Assembly (NCBI GenBank): GCA_947253135.1
Contig: CAMXYS010000018.1
Location: 1 to 17,494 of the forward strand
DNA length: 17,494 bases
DNA from: an uncultured Clostridia bacterium
GTDB taxonomy: Bacteria; Bacillota; Clostridia; Saccharofermentanales; Fastidiosipilaceae
Direction: 5' to 3'
Shown one piece after another: positions 1 to 7,790 of this stretch (its first letter is position 1; every line of letters begins with the position of its first letter). The notes beneath the pieces are model-generated. The model was not told the origin of the DNA. It searched no databases and was given only the letters and a program-made list of their open reading frames with translations. The translations under genes and the position numbers were made by a program.

Positions 1-48
1 TACACCGGTGGCGAATCGTCGGCAGCGTCAGATGTGTATAAGAGACAG
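1..48 (+). other. Illumina Nextera P5-side adapter (contamination at contig end)
   Basis: Bases 16-29 match the 14-nt Nextera read-1 primer segment and bases 30-48 are the 19-nt Tn5 mosaic end, together the complete 33-nt Nextera read-1 transposon adapter. Bases 1-5 (TACAC) match the end of the P5 flow-cell oligo, which leaves 6-15 (CGGTGGCGAA) as a presumed 10-nt i5 index. The order P5 tail, index, primer, mosaic end is exactly that of a library molecule. This is therefore untrimmed library sequence, and genomic DNA begins at 49. The adapter identity comes from knowledge of the published oligo; the index reading is inference from its position and length. Confidence 0.97.
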
Positions 49-325
49 AAGATAGCCTTTTAGATCATAACACGGCTGTAAACCATGGCCTGCTGCCGGT
101 TCTCGGCACTCCCACCGGTTGGTTGGCTCTGTCTTTATGAATTTTAACGAGCACCCCGGTTGCCCGGTCAAGTTTTTCCATACACACTGTCGGGTTGTTT
201 TAGGAAAAGGACCTTTGCTGTGTTATAATTGGGCATGTCGTGAAACAAATGAAACTGTTCTTAATAGATGATAATTTGTCCACACATATATTTTTTGCAA
301 TTTGACAATAGAATAATGGAGGTGA
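49..325. other. Upstream region of rny without a recognisable gene
   Basis: This is the first genomic sequence after the adapter. A plus-strand frame is open from the junction to a TGA at 138-140 (last residues TPTGWLALSL), so it could be the tail of an upstream gene, but I recognise no family. A minus-strand frame of 38 codons (181 to 65) overlaps it and lacks a ribosome binding site. From 195 onward the region looks like promoter and leader DNA for rny: a TATAAT box lies at 224-229, and the stretch from about 240 to 317 is A+T-rich. No terminator hairpin with a T-run is visible before the promoter. Confidence 0.5.
221..229 (+). promoter_or_regulatory. Extended -10 promoter, probably for rny
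   Basis: TGTTATAAT is a perfect extended -10 element (TG, one base, TATAAT). No good -35 lies at the usual distance: TTGTTT at 195-200 is 23 bases away and TTAGGA at 200-205 is 18 bases away. Extended -10 promoters need little from the -35. Transcription would start near 236, giving a leader of roughly 90 bases before RNase Y. Confidence 0.6.
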
Positions 326-326
326 T
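318..326 (+). promoter_or_regulatory. Shine-Dalgarno sequence of rny
   Basis: GGAGGTGAT is a nine-base perfect complement of the usual 3' end of 16S rRNA. It runs into the only canonical in-frame start (TTG at 326), leaving three bases after GGAGG where 5-9 are usual. A TGA at 323-325 blocks any earlier in-frame start. The codon at the ideal distance is ATC at 332. The site is clear, but which codon it serves is not. Confidence 0.75.
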
Positions 327-1894
327 TGCTTATCAATTGGGCACAAATTATAGTTGGCCTGTTGGTCGGTGCTGTAATCAGTCTCATTGCTTGTGTTGTT
401 TTCTACCGATCCGGTTTGAGTAAAAAACAAAAGGCACTGGCGGAAGAGGCTGAGCGCAATGAACAAGAGGCTGCTCGTTTACAAGAGAACGCCCGCAAAG
501 AGGGCGAACGCCACAAGCGAGACTTGCTGTTGCAGGCTAAGGAGGAAGTGCACAAAGCCAAATTGGCCTTGGAGCAGGATGTCAGGGATCGCAAGAGCGA
601 ATTGAAGCGCGAAAGCAAGCGGTTGGAGCAAAAAGAGGAAACGCTGGAGCAGAAGATCGAGCAGGCGGAGGTCCGGGAAGAAAAACTGGTCGAACGCGAA
701 CAGGATTTAACTGCTGCAGAAAACCGGTTGCACGATCAAGAAGCTAGTGTGCAAGCTGAGCTGGAGCGAATTTCCGGATACTCGGCAGAGCACGCCAAGA
801 GTGTGGTCCTGGAGAAAGCGGCCAATGACTATCGACGTGATATGGCAGTTTTGCTAAAGAAATCGATCGAAGAGACCAAAAATACCGCTGAGCTGAAGGC
901 ACAAGAAATTTTAGCCATGACAATTCAGCGCTATGCTGCCGACTACGTGTCGGAGGCGACGGTCAGTGTTGTCAACCTGCCAAATGATGATATGAAGGGT
1001 CGGATTATCGGCCGTGAGGGTAGAAATATCCGGGCCTTGGAGACGGCGACAGGCGTCGACTTAATCATTGACGATACGCCGGAGGCAGTGATCTTGTCGA
1101 GCTTTAACCCGATCAGGAGAGAGGTGGCTCGTATCGCTTTGGAGAAGTTGATCCAAGACGGACGAATTCACCCGACTCGCATCGAAGATGCAGTGGCTAA
1201 GGCGGAGCGGGAGCTCGACCAGGTGATCCGTGAAGAAGGTGAAAAAGCTTGTTTTGACACCGGCGTCATGAATTTATCTGACGAGATTGTGCGCCTGCTC
1301 GGTCGGATGCACTATCGGACCAGCTACCGGCAAAATGCCTTAAAGCATTCAATTGAAGTTTCCTGGTTTGCCGGCATGATGGCGGCTGAGCTGGGCCTCA
1401 ATGTCAACTTAGCCAAACGCGCCGGTTTATTGCATGATATCGGCAAGGCGGTCGACTTTGAAGTTGAGGGAACTCACATTGAATTAGGTGCTGAAATTGC
1501 ACGTAAGCACAACGAGGACCCGGTCGTGATCAATGCCATTGAATCGCATCACGGCGATGTGGAGGCGGTTGATCCGATCGCTGTTTTGGTGGCGGCTGCT
1601 GATGCCTTGTCTGCTGCCAGGCCCGGTGCCCGGCAGGAGCAGATTGAAACCTACGTCAAGCGGATTGAGAGCCTGGAAGAGATTGCCAAGTCCTTCAAGG
1701 GGGTTGAGAATTGCTATGCTATTCAAGCCGGTCGGGAGATTCGCGTCATGGTGGAGCCGGAGCGGGTCAATGACGAAGAGATGGTTTTAATCGCCCATGA
1801 AATCGGTCGACGGATTGAAACAGAACTCAATTATCCCGGACAAATTAAAATTAATTTGATCAGGGAGACCAGAGTTACGGACTACGCCCGTTGA
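326..1894 (+). CDS. rny: Ribonuclease Y
   Basis: This is the membrane-anchored endoribonuclease that starts mRNA decay in many Gram-positive bacteria. All family parts are visible in order: an N-terminal membrane segment (about residues 4-26), a long charged coiled coil (about 30-190), a KH RNA-binding domain with GREG at 229-232, and an HD hydrolase domain with the metal-binding pair H370-D371 in LLHDIGKA. At 522 residues it has the usual length. The start is uncertain: TTG at 326 is the first possible codon, directly after an in-frame TGA, yet it sits too close to the strong ribosome binding site. ATC at 332 would be better spaced and would shorten the protein by two residues. Its own promoter lies at 221-229 and a terminator follows at 1916-1953. 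The ymdB-like gene next door is the usual partner in Bacillota. Confidence 0.97.
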   Translation: MLINWAQIIVGLLVGAVISLIACVVFYRSGLSKKQKALAEEAERNEQEAARLQENARKEGERHKRDLLLQAKEEVHKAKLALEQDVRDRKSELKRESKRLEQKEETLEQKIEQAEVREEKLVEREQDLTAAENRLHDQEASVQAELERISGYSAEHAKSVVLEKAANDYRRDMAVLLKKSIEETKNTAELKAQEILAMTIQRYAADYVSEATVSVVNLPNDDMKGRIIGREGRNIRALETATGVDLIIDDTPEAVILSSFNPIRREVARIALEKLIQDGRIHPTRIEDAVAKAERELDQVIREEGEKACFDTGVMNLSDEIVRLLGRMHYRTSYRQNALKHSIEVSWFAGMMAAELGLNVNLAKRAGLLHDIGKAVDFEVEGTHIELGAEIARKHNEDPVVINAIESHHGDVEAVDPIAVLVAAADALSAARPGARQEQIETYVKRIESLEEIAKSFKGVENCYAIQAGREIRVMVEPERVNDEEMVLIAHEIGRRIETELNYPGQIKINLIRETRVTDYAR

Positions 1895-1915
1895 GCCGGC
1901 TGAAACAGACCTTAT

Positions 1916-1953
1916 AAAGCGTCTTAGAACATTTTGTTTTAAGGCGCTTTTTT
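1916..1953 (+). terminator. Rho-independent terminator of rny
   Basis: The arm AAGCGTCTTA (1917-1926) pairs with TAAGGCGCTT (1940-1949) through ten pairs including one G-U, with further A-T pairing possible inside. A run of T follows at 1948-1953. It starts 22 bases after the rny stop and separates rny from ymdB. Confidence 0.85.
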
Positions 1954-1989
1954 GGGTTCAATGGACGGGCTTAAACAGTAAATAAAGGC

Positions 1990-1995
1990 TATAAT
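1990..1995 (+). promoter_or_regulatory. -10 box of a probable ymdB promoter
   Basis: A perfect TATAAT lies 77 bases before the ymdB start and downstream of the rny terminator, where a new promoter is expected. No convincing -35 is visible: TGGACG at 1962-1967 is 22 bases away. Confidence 0.45.
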
Positions 1996-2071
1996 AGCAA
2001 GCGACTGACTGTTTGAAAATGGGCCGGCAAAAGCTGTGAAGCGGCAGAAAGAAAGGATAGAAAAGTTTTTA

Positions 2072-3136
2072 ATGAGTAAATTTCGCTTCCTATATTTTGG
2101 CGATGTCGTAGGGACGCCGGGCGTCAAAACCCTGGAGCGCCTCCTGCCGCTGCTCAAAACGGCTCTGGCTGCTGATGCGGCCTTTGCCAATGCGGAAAAT
2201 GCGGCCCCCGGCAACGGTTTGACCCCGGCAGTGGCAGCCCGCCTTTACAAGGCCGGCGCAGACGCCTTAACCCTTGGTAACCACACCTGGAAACGCCCTG
2301 AATTAAAGGCCTACTTGCCGCAGGATAGCCGCTTGGCGCGACCGGCTAACGGCACCAAGGCCTGGCCGGGAAAAGGCTACGCGCGTTTTGAAAGTCCGGT
2401 GGCAACGGTCTACTTAATTAATTTGCTGGGACAGGTTTTTTTACAGACACCACAATCCCCCTTTACGATTGTCGATGAGCTGCTGCAGGTTTTGTCGCCG
2501 ACTGTTGCTGCGGCTTCGCATGCAGTCGCGGGCGACTCAGTTGCCGTCAGCCGGTCTGCTGAAGTGCTGGCCGCCAAGCCTCGCCCCAGCCTGGTCATTG
2601 TGGATATGCACGCCGAGGCCACGGCTGAAAAGACCGTCATGGGACAGTATTTAGATGGCCGGGTGGCGGCCGTGGTCGGCACCCATACCCATGTGGCGAC
2701 AGCGGATGCGCGGGTGCTACCCGGGGGTACAGCCTATATTACAGATCTGGGAATGTGCGGTCCCACAGCCGGTGTCATCGGTATGGATTCGTCGATAGCC
2801 AAACGGCGCCTGGTCGATGGCTTGCCTTCTCGCTACGAGGTAGCCAAAGGCCCGACGGCCCTATCCGGCGTGATGGTCGATTACGATTTGACTGCCGCCG
2901 CAGCAACTGCTATTTATTTATTGAATATTCCGGGCCATCTCAGTAAACATAATTTGCCGGCTTTGCTGGCTGAACAAACTCAAGAAGAGGCCGCTGTTGT
3001 CGCCTGTCGGCTAGGTTTGAGCAGGGGTGTCTGCCCGGGAGCGGCAGCACCGCAGTCAAGTTATAAGCAACTGACCACACCGCAGTTGGATCCGGTTCGA
3101 GCAACCATATTAGAGCCAAAGGAGAAAGAAATATGA
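2072..3136 (+). CDS. ymdB: YmdB-like metallophosphoesterase (TIGR00282 family)
   Basis: This is a calcineurin-like dinuclear-metal phosphodiesterase. The B. subtilis relative YmdB cleaves 2',3'- and 3',5'-cyclic nucleotides and affects biofilm and RNase Y-linked RNA levels. Predicted metal residues are D11 (GDVVG), E42 (NAENAA), N70-H71 (GNHTW), H180 (DMHAEA), H205 and H207 (GTHTH). From H180 on, these lie about 27 positions further along than in B. subtilis, which points to an insertion between about 141 and 168. The ATG at 2072 is chosen because the family sequence begins there. An in-frame GTG at 2036 would add 12 polar residues. AAAGGA at 2052-2057 is rather far upstream of the ATG. The product of 354 residues is longer than the usual ~265 because of that insertion and a C-terminal extension of about 70 residues. 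It overlaps lspA by four bases (ATGA). Confidence 0.92.
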   Translation: MSKFRFLYFGDVVGTPGVKTLERLLPLLKTALAADAAFANAENAAPGNGLTPAVAARLYKAGADALTLGNHTWKRPELKAYLPQDSRLARPANGTKAWPGKGYARFESPVATVYLINLLGQVFLQTPQSPFTIVDELLQVLSPTVAAASHAVAGDSVAVSRSAEVLAAKPRPSLVIVDMHAEATAEKTVMGQYLDGRVAAVVGTHTHVATADARVLPGGTAYITDLGMCGPTAGVIGMDSSIAKRRLVDGLPSRYEVAKGPTALSGVMVDYDLTAAAATAIYLLNIPGHLSKHNLPALLAEQTQEEAAVVACRLGLSRGVCPGAAAPQSSYKQLTTPQLDPVRATILEPKEKEI

Positions 3137-3612
3137 TTTGGTTTATGATAGCCGCTTGCGGCATAGCACTTGATCAACTGACCAAGTGGTGGGCGGCAGC
3201 GACCTTGTCTGCCGGCGCTGTACAAGCGCTCATTCCCGGTTTTATAGACTTTCGCTACCATGTCAACACCGGAGCTGCTTGGAGTTTTTTGGCCGGTCAT
3301 AGCTGGGGGATTCACCTGCTCTCGCTGGTCTCTTTGCTGGCCAGCATTCTTTTTGCCATCGGAATTATACGCTTAAAAGATCGACGGATCCGCTTTTGTC
3401 TGGCCTTAATTCTAGGTGGGGCGGTCGGCAATCTGCTGGATCGAACCTTTCGTCAAGGTGTAATTGACTTTATTTCAGTCTCCTTCGGCGACTACTATTT
3501 TCCGATTTTCAATGTGGCGGACATGCTTTTAGTGATCGGGCTGGTCCTGGCTATTGTATTTTTATTATTCACTGACAGCAAAAAATTATTGAGCAGCGAT
3601 GTCAAAAAATAA
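3133..3612 (+). CDS. lspA: Lipoprotein signal peptidase (signal peptidase II)
   Basis: This membrane aspartyl protease removes signal peptides from diacylglyceryl-modified prolipoproteins. The 159-residue protein has four hydrophobic segments (about 3-11 with 21-35, 58-80, 88-104 and 131-147). Family motifs are D14-Q-L-T-K-W, N45-T-G-A-A, G-N-L-L-D-R at 99-104, and the two catalytic aspartates D112 (VIDFI) and D130 (FNVAD). AAAGGAG before the ATG at 3133 is an ideally spaced ribosome binding site that lies inside the end of ymdB, so the two are probably translationally coupled. The 3' end overlaps the next gene by 14 bases. The pairing of lspA with an RluA-type gene is common in Bacillota. 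Confidence 0.97.
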   Translation: MIWFMIAACGIALDQLTKWWAAATLSAGAVQALIPGFIDFRYHVNTGAAWSFLAGHSWGIHLLSLVSLLASILFAIGIIRLKDRRIRFCLALILGGAVGNLLDRTFRQGVIDFISVSFGDYYFPIFNVADMLLVIGLVLAIVFLLFTDSKKLLSSDVKK

Positions 3613-4555
3613 ATCCAATAACAAAACAGAGCAAAACGGTGATAAGCGAACCGTAGAACTTTTGAGCAGCGGCCGCCTGGATGCCGTTTTAACCTTGTCT
3701 CTGGCCGATGAAGAGCTGACTCGGTCGGCGGTAAGACGCTGGTTTGACGAGGGTCGGGTGATGCGAAATGGTCAAGTCCTGCGGCCTTCTTTAAAAGTTG
3801 AGCCCGGTTTTACAGTTGAGGTTTTGTTGCCGCCACCACCGTCGTCAGACTATTCTTCTGAACCGATCCCCCTGGACATCTGCTATGAGGATGAATGGTT
3901 GCTGGTGATCAATAAACCGCAGGGTATGGTGGTTCATCCGGCGCCCGGTCATCGGTCCGGCACCTTAGTCAATGCCCTCTTGGCTTATCTGGGGAAATCA
4001 CTGTCGGATTTAAACGGACCGGCTCGCCCTGGTATTGTCCACCGGCTGGACAAGGACACCTCCGGGCTTTTACTTGTGGCAAAGGATAATTTGACCCACC
4101 GACTTTTGGCTGAGGCCCTGGCTGACCACCTGATCGACCGACACTATGAGGCCGTTGTGTGTGGGCGTATTGCTGAACCCAGTGCTACTGTCTCGGCTTC
4201 CATCGGGCGTGACCCGACTAACCGCCAGCGCATGGCAGTTGTTTTAGAGGGCGGCAAACCGGCTGTCACACACTTTGAGGTAAAGGAGCGGTTCGACCGC
4301 TACACCTATATCCGCGTGGCCTTGGAGACCGGCCGTACTCACCAAATTCGTGTCCATATGAAGTACATTGGGCACCCTGTCTTGGGCGATCCGCTCTACG
4401 GCCCGCCGGACCGGGAATTTGGTATAAAAGAGCAAGTGCTACACGCGCAAACCTTACACTTTACCCACCCCCGCACGGGGCAGGAGCTGACCCTTCAAGC
4501 ACCCTTGCCGACCTCCTTTCAAGCGCTTCTGGAGCGGCTGCGGACGGCTGTTTAA
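3599..4555 (+). CDS. RluA-family pseudouridine synthase (RluD/YlyB-like)
   Basis: This enzyme isomerises uridine to pseudouridine in RNA, most likely 23S rRNA by analogy with RluD. An S4 RNA-binding domain occupies about residues 26-80, followed by the catalytic domain with HRLDKDTSG at 148-156, where D151 is the expected catalytic aspartate. Other family signatures are LLVINKPQGMVVHPA (101-115) and TGRTHQIRVHM. At 318 residues the length is normal. The ATG at 3599 lies within the end of lspA, and the ribosome binding site is weak, so expression may depend on coupling. The exact uridine target cannot be read from the sequence. In B. subtilis the equivalent gene after lspA is ylyB. Confidence 0.94.
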   Translation: MSKNKSNNKTEQNGDKRTVELLSSGRLDAVLTLSLADEELTRSAVRRWFDEGRVMRNGQVLRPSLKVEPGFTVEVLLPPPPSSDYSSEPIPLDICYEDEWLLVINKPQGMVVHPAPGHRSGTLVNALLAYLGKSLSDLNGPARPGIVHRLDKDTSGLLLVAKDNLTHRLLAEALADHLIDRHYEAVVCGRIAEPSATVSASIGRDPTNRQRMAVVLEGGKPAVTHFEVKERFDRYTYIRVALETGRTHQIRVHMKYIGHPVLGDPLYGPPDREFGIKEQVLHAQTLHFTHPRTGQELTLQAPLPTSFQALLERLRTAV

Positions 4556-4616
4556 AGCGGCGGTATTTAAGACAGCATATGTTAGAATGTAACAGTGAAA
4601 GGATCAATTTTCATCC

Positions 4617-5606
4617 ATGGAAACCTTTATAGAAATAGTCGACAATGACGCCGTTGTAAGGATTTTCGGCAGTTTAAACCAAAATGTCCAAAACTTGGAA
4701 AAACAGCTGGATGTCAGTGTGGAACAGGCCGGCGGCGGCCTGCGGGTGAGAGGGGCGGACAGCCACAATGTCACAGCGGCGGTGGCGGTGATCAAAAAAC
4801 TTTTAGATTTAGACGGAACAGGCAACACGGTTGACGCCCAGACGGTCCACTACTTAGCGGAGAGTCTGCAGAGCGACGGCGTGCAGACGGTGACGGGTTA
4901 CAGTCCGGATACGGTCTGTGTCACAGCGGAGGGGCGACCGATCAAGTCCAAGACCGGGGGGCAAAGCCGCTATGTCAAGGCCATGCAAAAAAACGATATT
5001 GTCTTTGCCACCGGTCCGGCCGGTACCGGCAAGACTTTTCTGGCTGTGGCTGTCGCAGTTGCAGCCTTTCGCCGCCATGAAGTCAAGCGTATTATTTTGA
5101 CTCGGCCGGCGGTTGAAGCCGGTGAAAAGCTGGGCTTTCTGCCCGGGGACTTGCAAATGAAGGTGGACCCTTACATGCGCCCGCTTTATGATGCTCTGCA
5201 TGAACTAATGGGGCCGGAAACCTATTTGAAACATATGGAAAACGGCTTGATTGAAGTGTCTCCCCTGGCCTATATGCGGGGGCGGACTTTGGACAACGCC
5301 TTTATTATTTTAGACGAAGCACAGAATACTACACCGGAGCAAATGAAGATGTTTTTGACCCGGATGGGCTTTAATTCCAAGGTGATTGTGACCGGTGACA
5401 CCACACAAATCGACCTGCCTCGCGGTCAGCACTCCGGTTTGATCGAAGTGCGGCGGATTTTGCAGCAAATTGACCGTTTGGCCTTCGTCGATCTGGATGC
5501 CAAAGACGTAGTGCGTAACGATTTGGTCCAAAAGATTATCAGAGCCTATGAAAAATATGAGAGCAAGCAGGTAAAGCAGGAAGGTGGCTCGGGGCGGCGG
5601 ACCTGA
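4617..5606 (+). CDS. phoH: PhoH-family ATPase (PhoH-like / YbeZ)
   Basis: This is a cytoplasmic P-loop NTPase of the PhoH/YbeZ type, a family genetically and physically linked to YbeY and probably an RNA helicase-like factor. A short N-terminal RNA-binding-like region (about 1-65, with VRIFGSLNQNVQNLEKQ) precedes the ATPase core. The core has Walker A GPAGTGKT at 133-140, the signature TRPAVEAGEKLGFLPGDL from 162, Walker B ILDEAQN at 231-237 (D233, E234), and the sensor-like VTGDTTQIDLP at 258-268. The 329-residue length is typical. GTGAAAGGA ends 13 bases before the ATG, which is long for a ribosome binding site, and no better start is present. It leads the phoH - pgpH - ybeY/era - recO run. 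Confidence 0.95.
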   Translation: METFIEIVDNDAVVRIFGSLNQNVQNLEKQLDVSVEQAGGGLRVRGADSHNVTAAVAVIKKLLDLDGTGNTVDAQTVHYLAESLQSDGVQTVTGYSPDTVCVTAEGRPIKSKTGGQSRYVKAMQKNDIVFATGPAGTGKTFLAVAVAVAAFRRHEVKRIILTRPAVEAGEKLGFLPGDLQMKVDPYMRPLYDALHELMGPETYLKHMENGLIEVSPLAYMRGRTLDNAFIILDEAQNTTPEQMKMFLTRMGFNSKVIVTGDTTQIDLPRGQHSGLIEVRRILQQIDRLAFVDLDAKDVVRNDLVQKIIRAYEKYESKQVKQEGGSGRRT

Positions 5607-5639
5607 TGTTTGCGGTGCTCCAAGGGAAGGAGGAGGCAC

Positions 5640-7790
5640 ATGCATAAAAACCTTAAGCAACTGATCAGCTATCCTGTAATTTTGGGGATGATCTTGTTTT
5701 TGATCACTTTCATTTACCAGCGATCCCTGCCTCAAACTTATAATTTAAAACCGGGGTCGATCAGTCCCTATGATATTGTTGCTACCGGTGACGTGGCCGA
5801 CCGCAAGGCTACTGAAGCCCGGGCTAAAGAGAGCGCTGCCCAAGTTAAGCTGGTCATGGGGCGGTCAGAAGAAATTTCCGAATATTGCCTGGAGCGCTTG
5901 GCCGGTGTCTTTGAGCAGGTGGAGCAGGAACGCTTGAGCCTGACCAAACAAAGTCGGATCGGGGACAATCAAAGTCAGACTAACCAAGCGGGTGAGGCGG
6001 CCCTGGTCAACCCCCTGCCGACGGCCACTGCAGAGCAAGTAGGGGCGGCTGTACCCGGACTGCGCGACAGCTTAAAAAGCAATTTGGAGGTGGACTTGTC
6101 TGAAGATGTTTTGAAGACTCTTTTAGGGGTGGAGAAAAGCATCTTTGACAGCATAAAAACCAGGGCTTTGGCCGCTGCCGACGCGATTATGGCAGCTAAA
6201 AACGACCAGGTTGACCTGCACTCGCAAATAGAAAGAAAAACGGGAGAGATTGTCAATTCCGTTGAATATTACCAGGCTGATTATAAATCGATTCAGGAGA
6301 TCTTAACTGCCACCTTACAACCTAATTTAGTCTATGATGAGGCGGCCACTAAGCAGGCTCAGGAGGCCGAATACAAAAGGGTTCAAGAAAACCCCATTAT
6401 GATTCCACAAGGGTCCAGAATTGTCACTGCAGGGGAGACGGTCACACCGGAAATTTACGACCAGCTCAAGGAATTAAACCTGATCGACAGCGGTCGAATC
6501 GACACTCGTTATATGACCGGTATTGCCATTTTGGTGGTGGCGGTTGTCCTGGCAGGAGGCCTTTATTTCAGGCATTTTGAAAGAGAGCGTGTCAACCGTT
6601 ATCAAGACCGCCTAGTCACTCTTTTGATTTGCCTGCTGCCGGTTTTAGCGGCCGGTTGGTTGACGAGATCTTACAGCACGCTCTCCTTGATCTATTTGGC
6701 CACCGTTATTTTGACCATGTATTTTGACCTGCGGACAGGGCTTTTTATCTCTCTTCTGCTGGCAGCTTTGACAGCGCCGCTCAGCACGACCGGTTACCAG
6801 TTTTTGTTTATTACAGTTCTGACGATTATCGGCATCGGTGTCTTGACAGAGGTCTATGTACCGCGCAACCGCTACGCTATCTTGATAACAGGTTCTGCCT
6901 TGGTTGGCGGACTGGTTGCCTTTATTTATGACCTGCTCTCCTCCTCGGGGCTGGCAACAGCCGGTACAAATGCCGGCTTATCTGCTTTGTCGGCCGGTTT
7001 GTCAACTGTTTTAGCGATCGGCATCAACCCTCTGGTTGAACTTTTTTTCAGCTCGGTCTCTCCTCTGAAGTTGATCGAACTGTCTCAAAGCAGCAACCCT
7101 TTGTTGCGCAAGCTCTTTTTAGAAGCCCCCGGCACCTACCAACACAGCATGATGGTGGCTAATTTGGCGGAGACAGCGGCCGACGCCATCGGCGCCAACG
7201 GCCTTTTAGTCCGGGTCGGAGCCTACTATCATGACATCGGCAAAACGGCCAACCCGCTTATGTTCACAGAAAATCAGACCGGCGAAAATCCGCACAATCG
7301 GATGACACCGGAACAGAGTGCCCAGGTCATTATCGCCCATGTGGAGACGGGGGTAAAAATGGCCCGTGAAAACCGACTCCCCCTGCCGGTCCAGCACATT
7401 ATGATGGAACACCACGGGAATACCAGGGCCTCCTTCTTTTATGACAAGGCCTTGCAAGAGGCTCAAGAAAAGGGCTTGCCCGAACCGGATGTCAACCGTT
7501 TTCGCTACCCTTGGCCCATTCCCTCCAGCAGGGAATCAGCGATCGTAATGCTGGCGGACTCCTGTGAGGCGGCCATGAAGTCGAATGAAATCAGAGACAT
7601 TGAGCGCACTGAAGAACTGATCCGACGGATTGTGAAGGGCAAAATAGATCTGGACCAGATGGCTTCATCCGGCTTGTCTTTTTCGGATGTAGAACTTATT
7701 ATTCAGGCCTTTTTACGTGTTTACGCAGGCCAATTTCATAAGAGAGTAAGGTACCCGGACGATGATCAAGACGATAAACAAGCAGGCTGA
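5640..7790 (+). CDS. pgpH: 7TM-HD family c-di-AMP phosphodiesterase (PgpH/YqfF-like)
   Basis: The family hydrolyses the second messenger c-di-AMP. Residues 8-26 form a membrane anchor. About 27-290 form the extracellular 7TMR-HDED domain, with a Q/N/A-rich stretch near 108-135. About 291-475 hold the seven-helix membrane domain. The cytoplasmic HD domain follows with H502, H531-D532 (YYHDIGKTANP), an EHHG motif and a later LADS aspartate. I chose the ATG at 5640 over a TTG at 5610 because AAGGAGG (5627-5633) lies six bases before it and the membrane segment follows at once. The resulting 716 residues match the roughly 710 of B. subtilis YqfF. The last 29 bases overlap the next gene. Activity on c-di-AMP is assigned by family (studied in Listeria), not visible directly. 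Confidence 0.94.
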   Translation: MHKNLKQLISYPVILGMILFLITFIYQRSLPQTYNLKPGSISPYDIVATGDVADRKATEARAKESAAQVKLVMGRSEEISEYCLERLAGVFEQVEQERLSLTKQSRIGDNQSQTNQAGEAALVNPLPTATAEQVGAAVPGLRDSLKSNLEVDLSEDVLKTLLGVEKSIFDSIKTRALAAADAIMAAKNDQVDLHSQIERKTGEIVNSVEYYQADYKSIQEILTATLQPNLVYDEAATKQAQEAEYKRVQENPIMIPQGSRIVTAGETVTPEIYDQLKELNLIDSGRIDTRYMTGIAILVVAVVLAGGLYFRHFERERVNRYQDRLVTLLICLLPVLAAGWLTRSYSTLSLIYLATVILTMYFDLRTGLFISLLLAALTAPLSTTGYQFLFITVLTIIGIGVLTEVYVPRNRYAILITGSALVGGLVAFIYDLLSSSGLATAGTNAGLSALSAGLSTVLAIGINPLVELFFSSVSPLKLIELSQSSNPLLRKLFLEAPGTYQHSMMVANLAETAADAIGANGLLVRVGAYYHDIGKTANPLMFTENQTGENPHNRMTPEQSAQVIIAHVETGVKMARENRLPLPVQHIMMEHHGNTRASFFYDKALQEAQEKGLPEPDVNRFRYPWPIPSSRESAIVMLADSCEAAMKSNEIRDIERTEELIRRIVKGKIDLDQMASSGLSFSDVELIIQAFLRVYAGQFHKRVRYPDDDQDDKQAG

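Noticed and set aside
30..48. Tn5 mosaic end suggesting a transposon
   Set aside because: It is joined to the Nextera primer and P5 sequence, so it comes from library preparation and is not a resident Tn5.
51..140. Open plus-strand frame ending in TGA, possibly the tail of an upstream gene
   Set aside because: Only 29 codons after the adapter junction, with no recognisable family.
65..181. Minus-strand 38-codon frame
   Set aside because: No ribosome binding site and no family match; it overlaps the equally weak plus-strand frame.
137..271. 44-codon plus-strand frame
   Set aside because: No ribosome binding site, and it runs through the rny promoter.
302..307. Perfect TTGACA -35 box just before rny
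   Set aside because: The -10 position at 17-base spacing falls at 325-330 (ATTGCT), inside the rny start, and does not resemble TATAAT.
4583..4588. TAGAAT as a -10 box for phoH
   Set aside because: No -35 at a usable distance and only a partial match, so a separate phoH promoter is not supported.
4854..5735. Two long minus-strand open frames opposite phoH (115 and 141 codons)
   Set aside because: They oppose conserved PhoH motifs and show no family features or ribosome binding sites.
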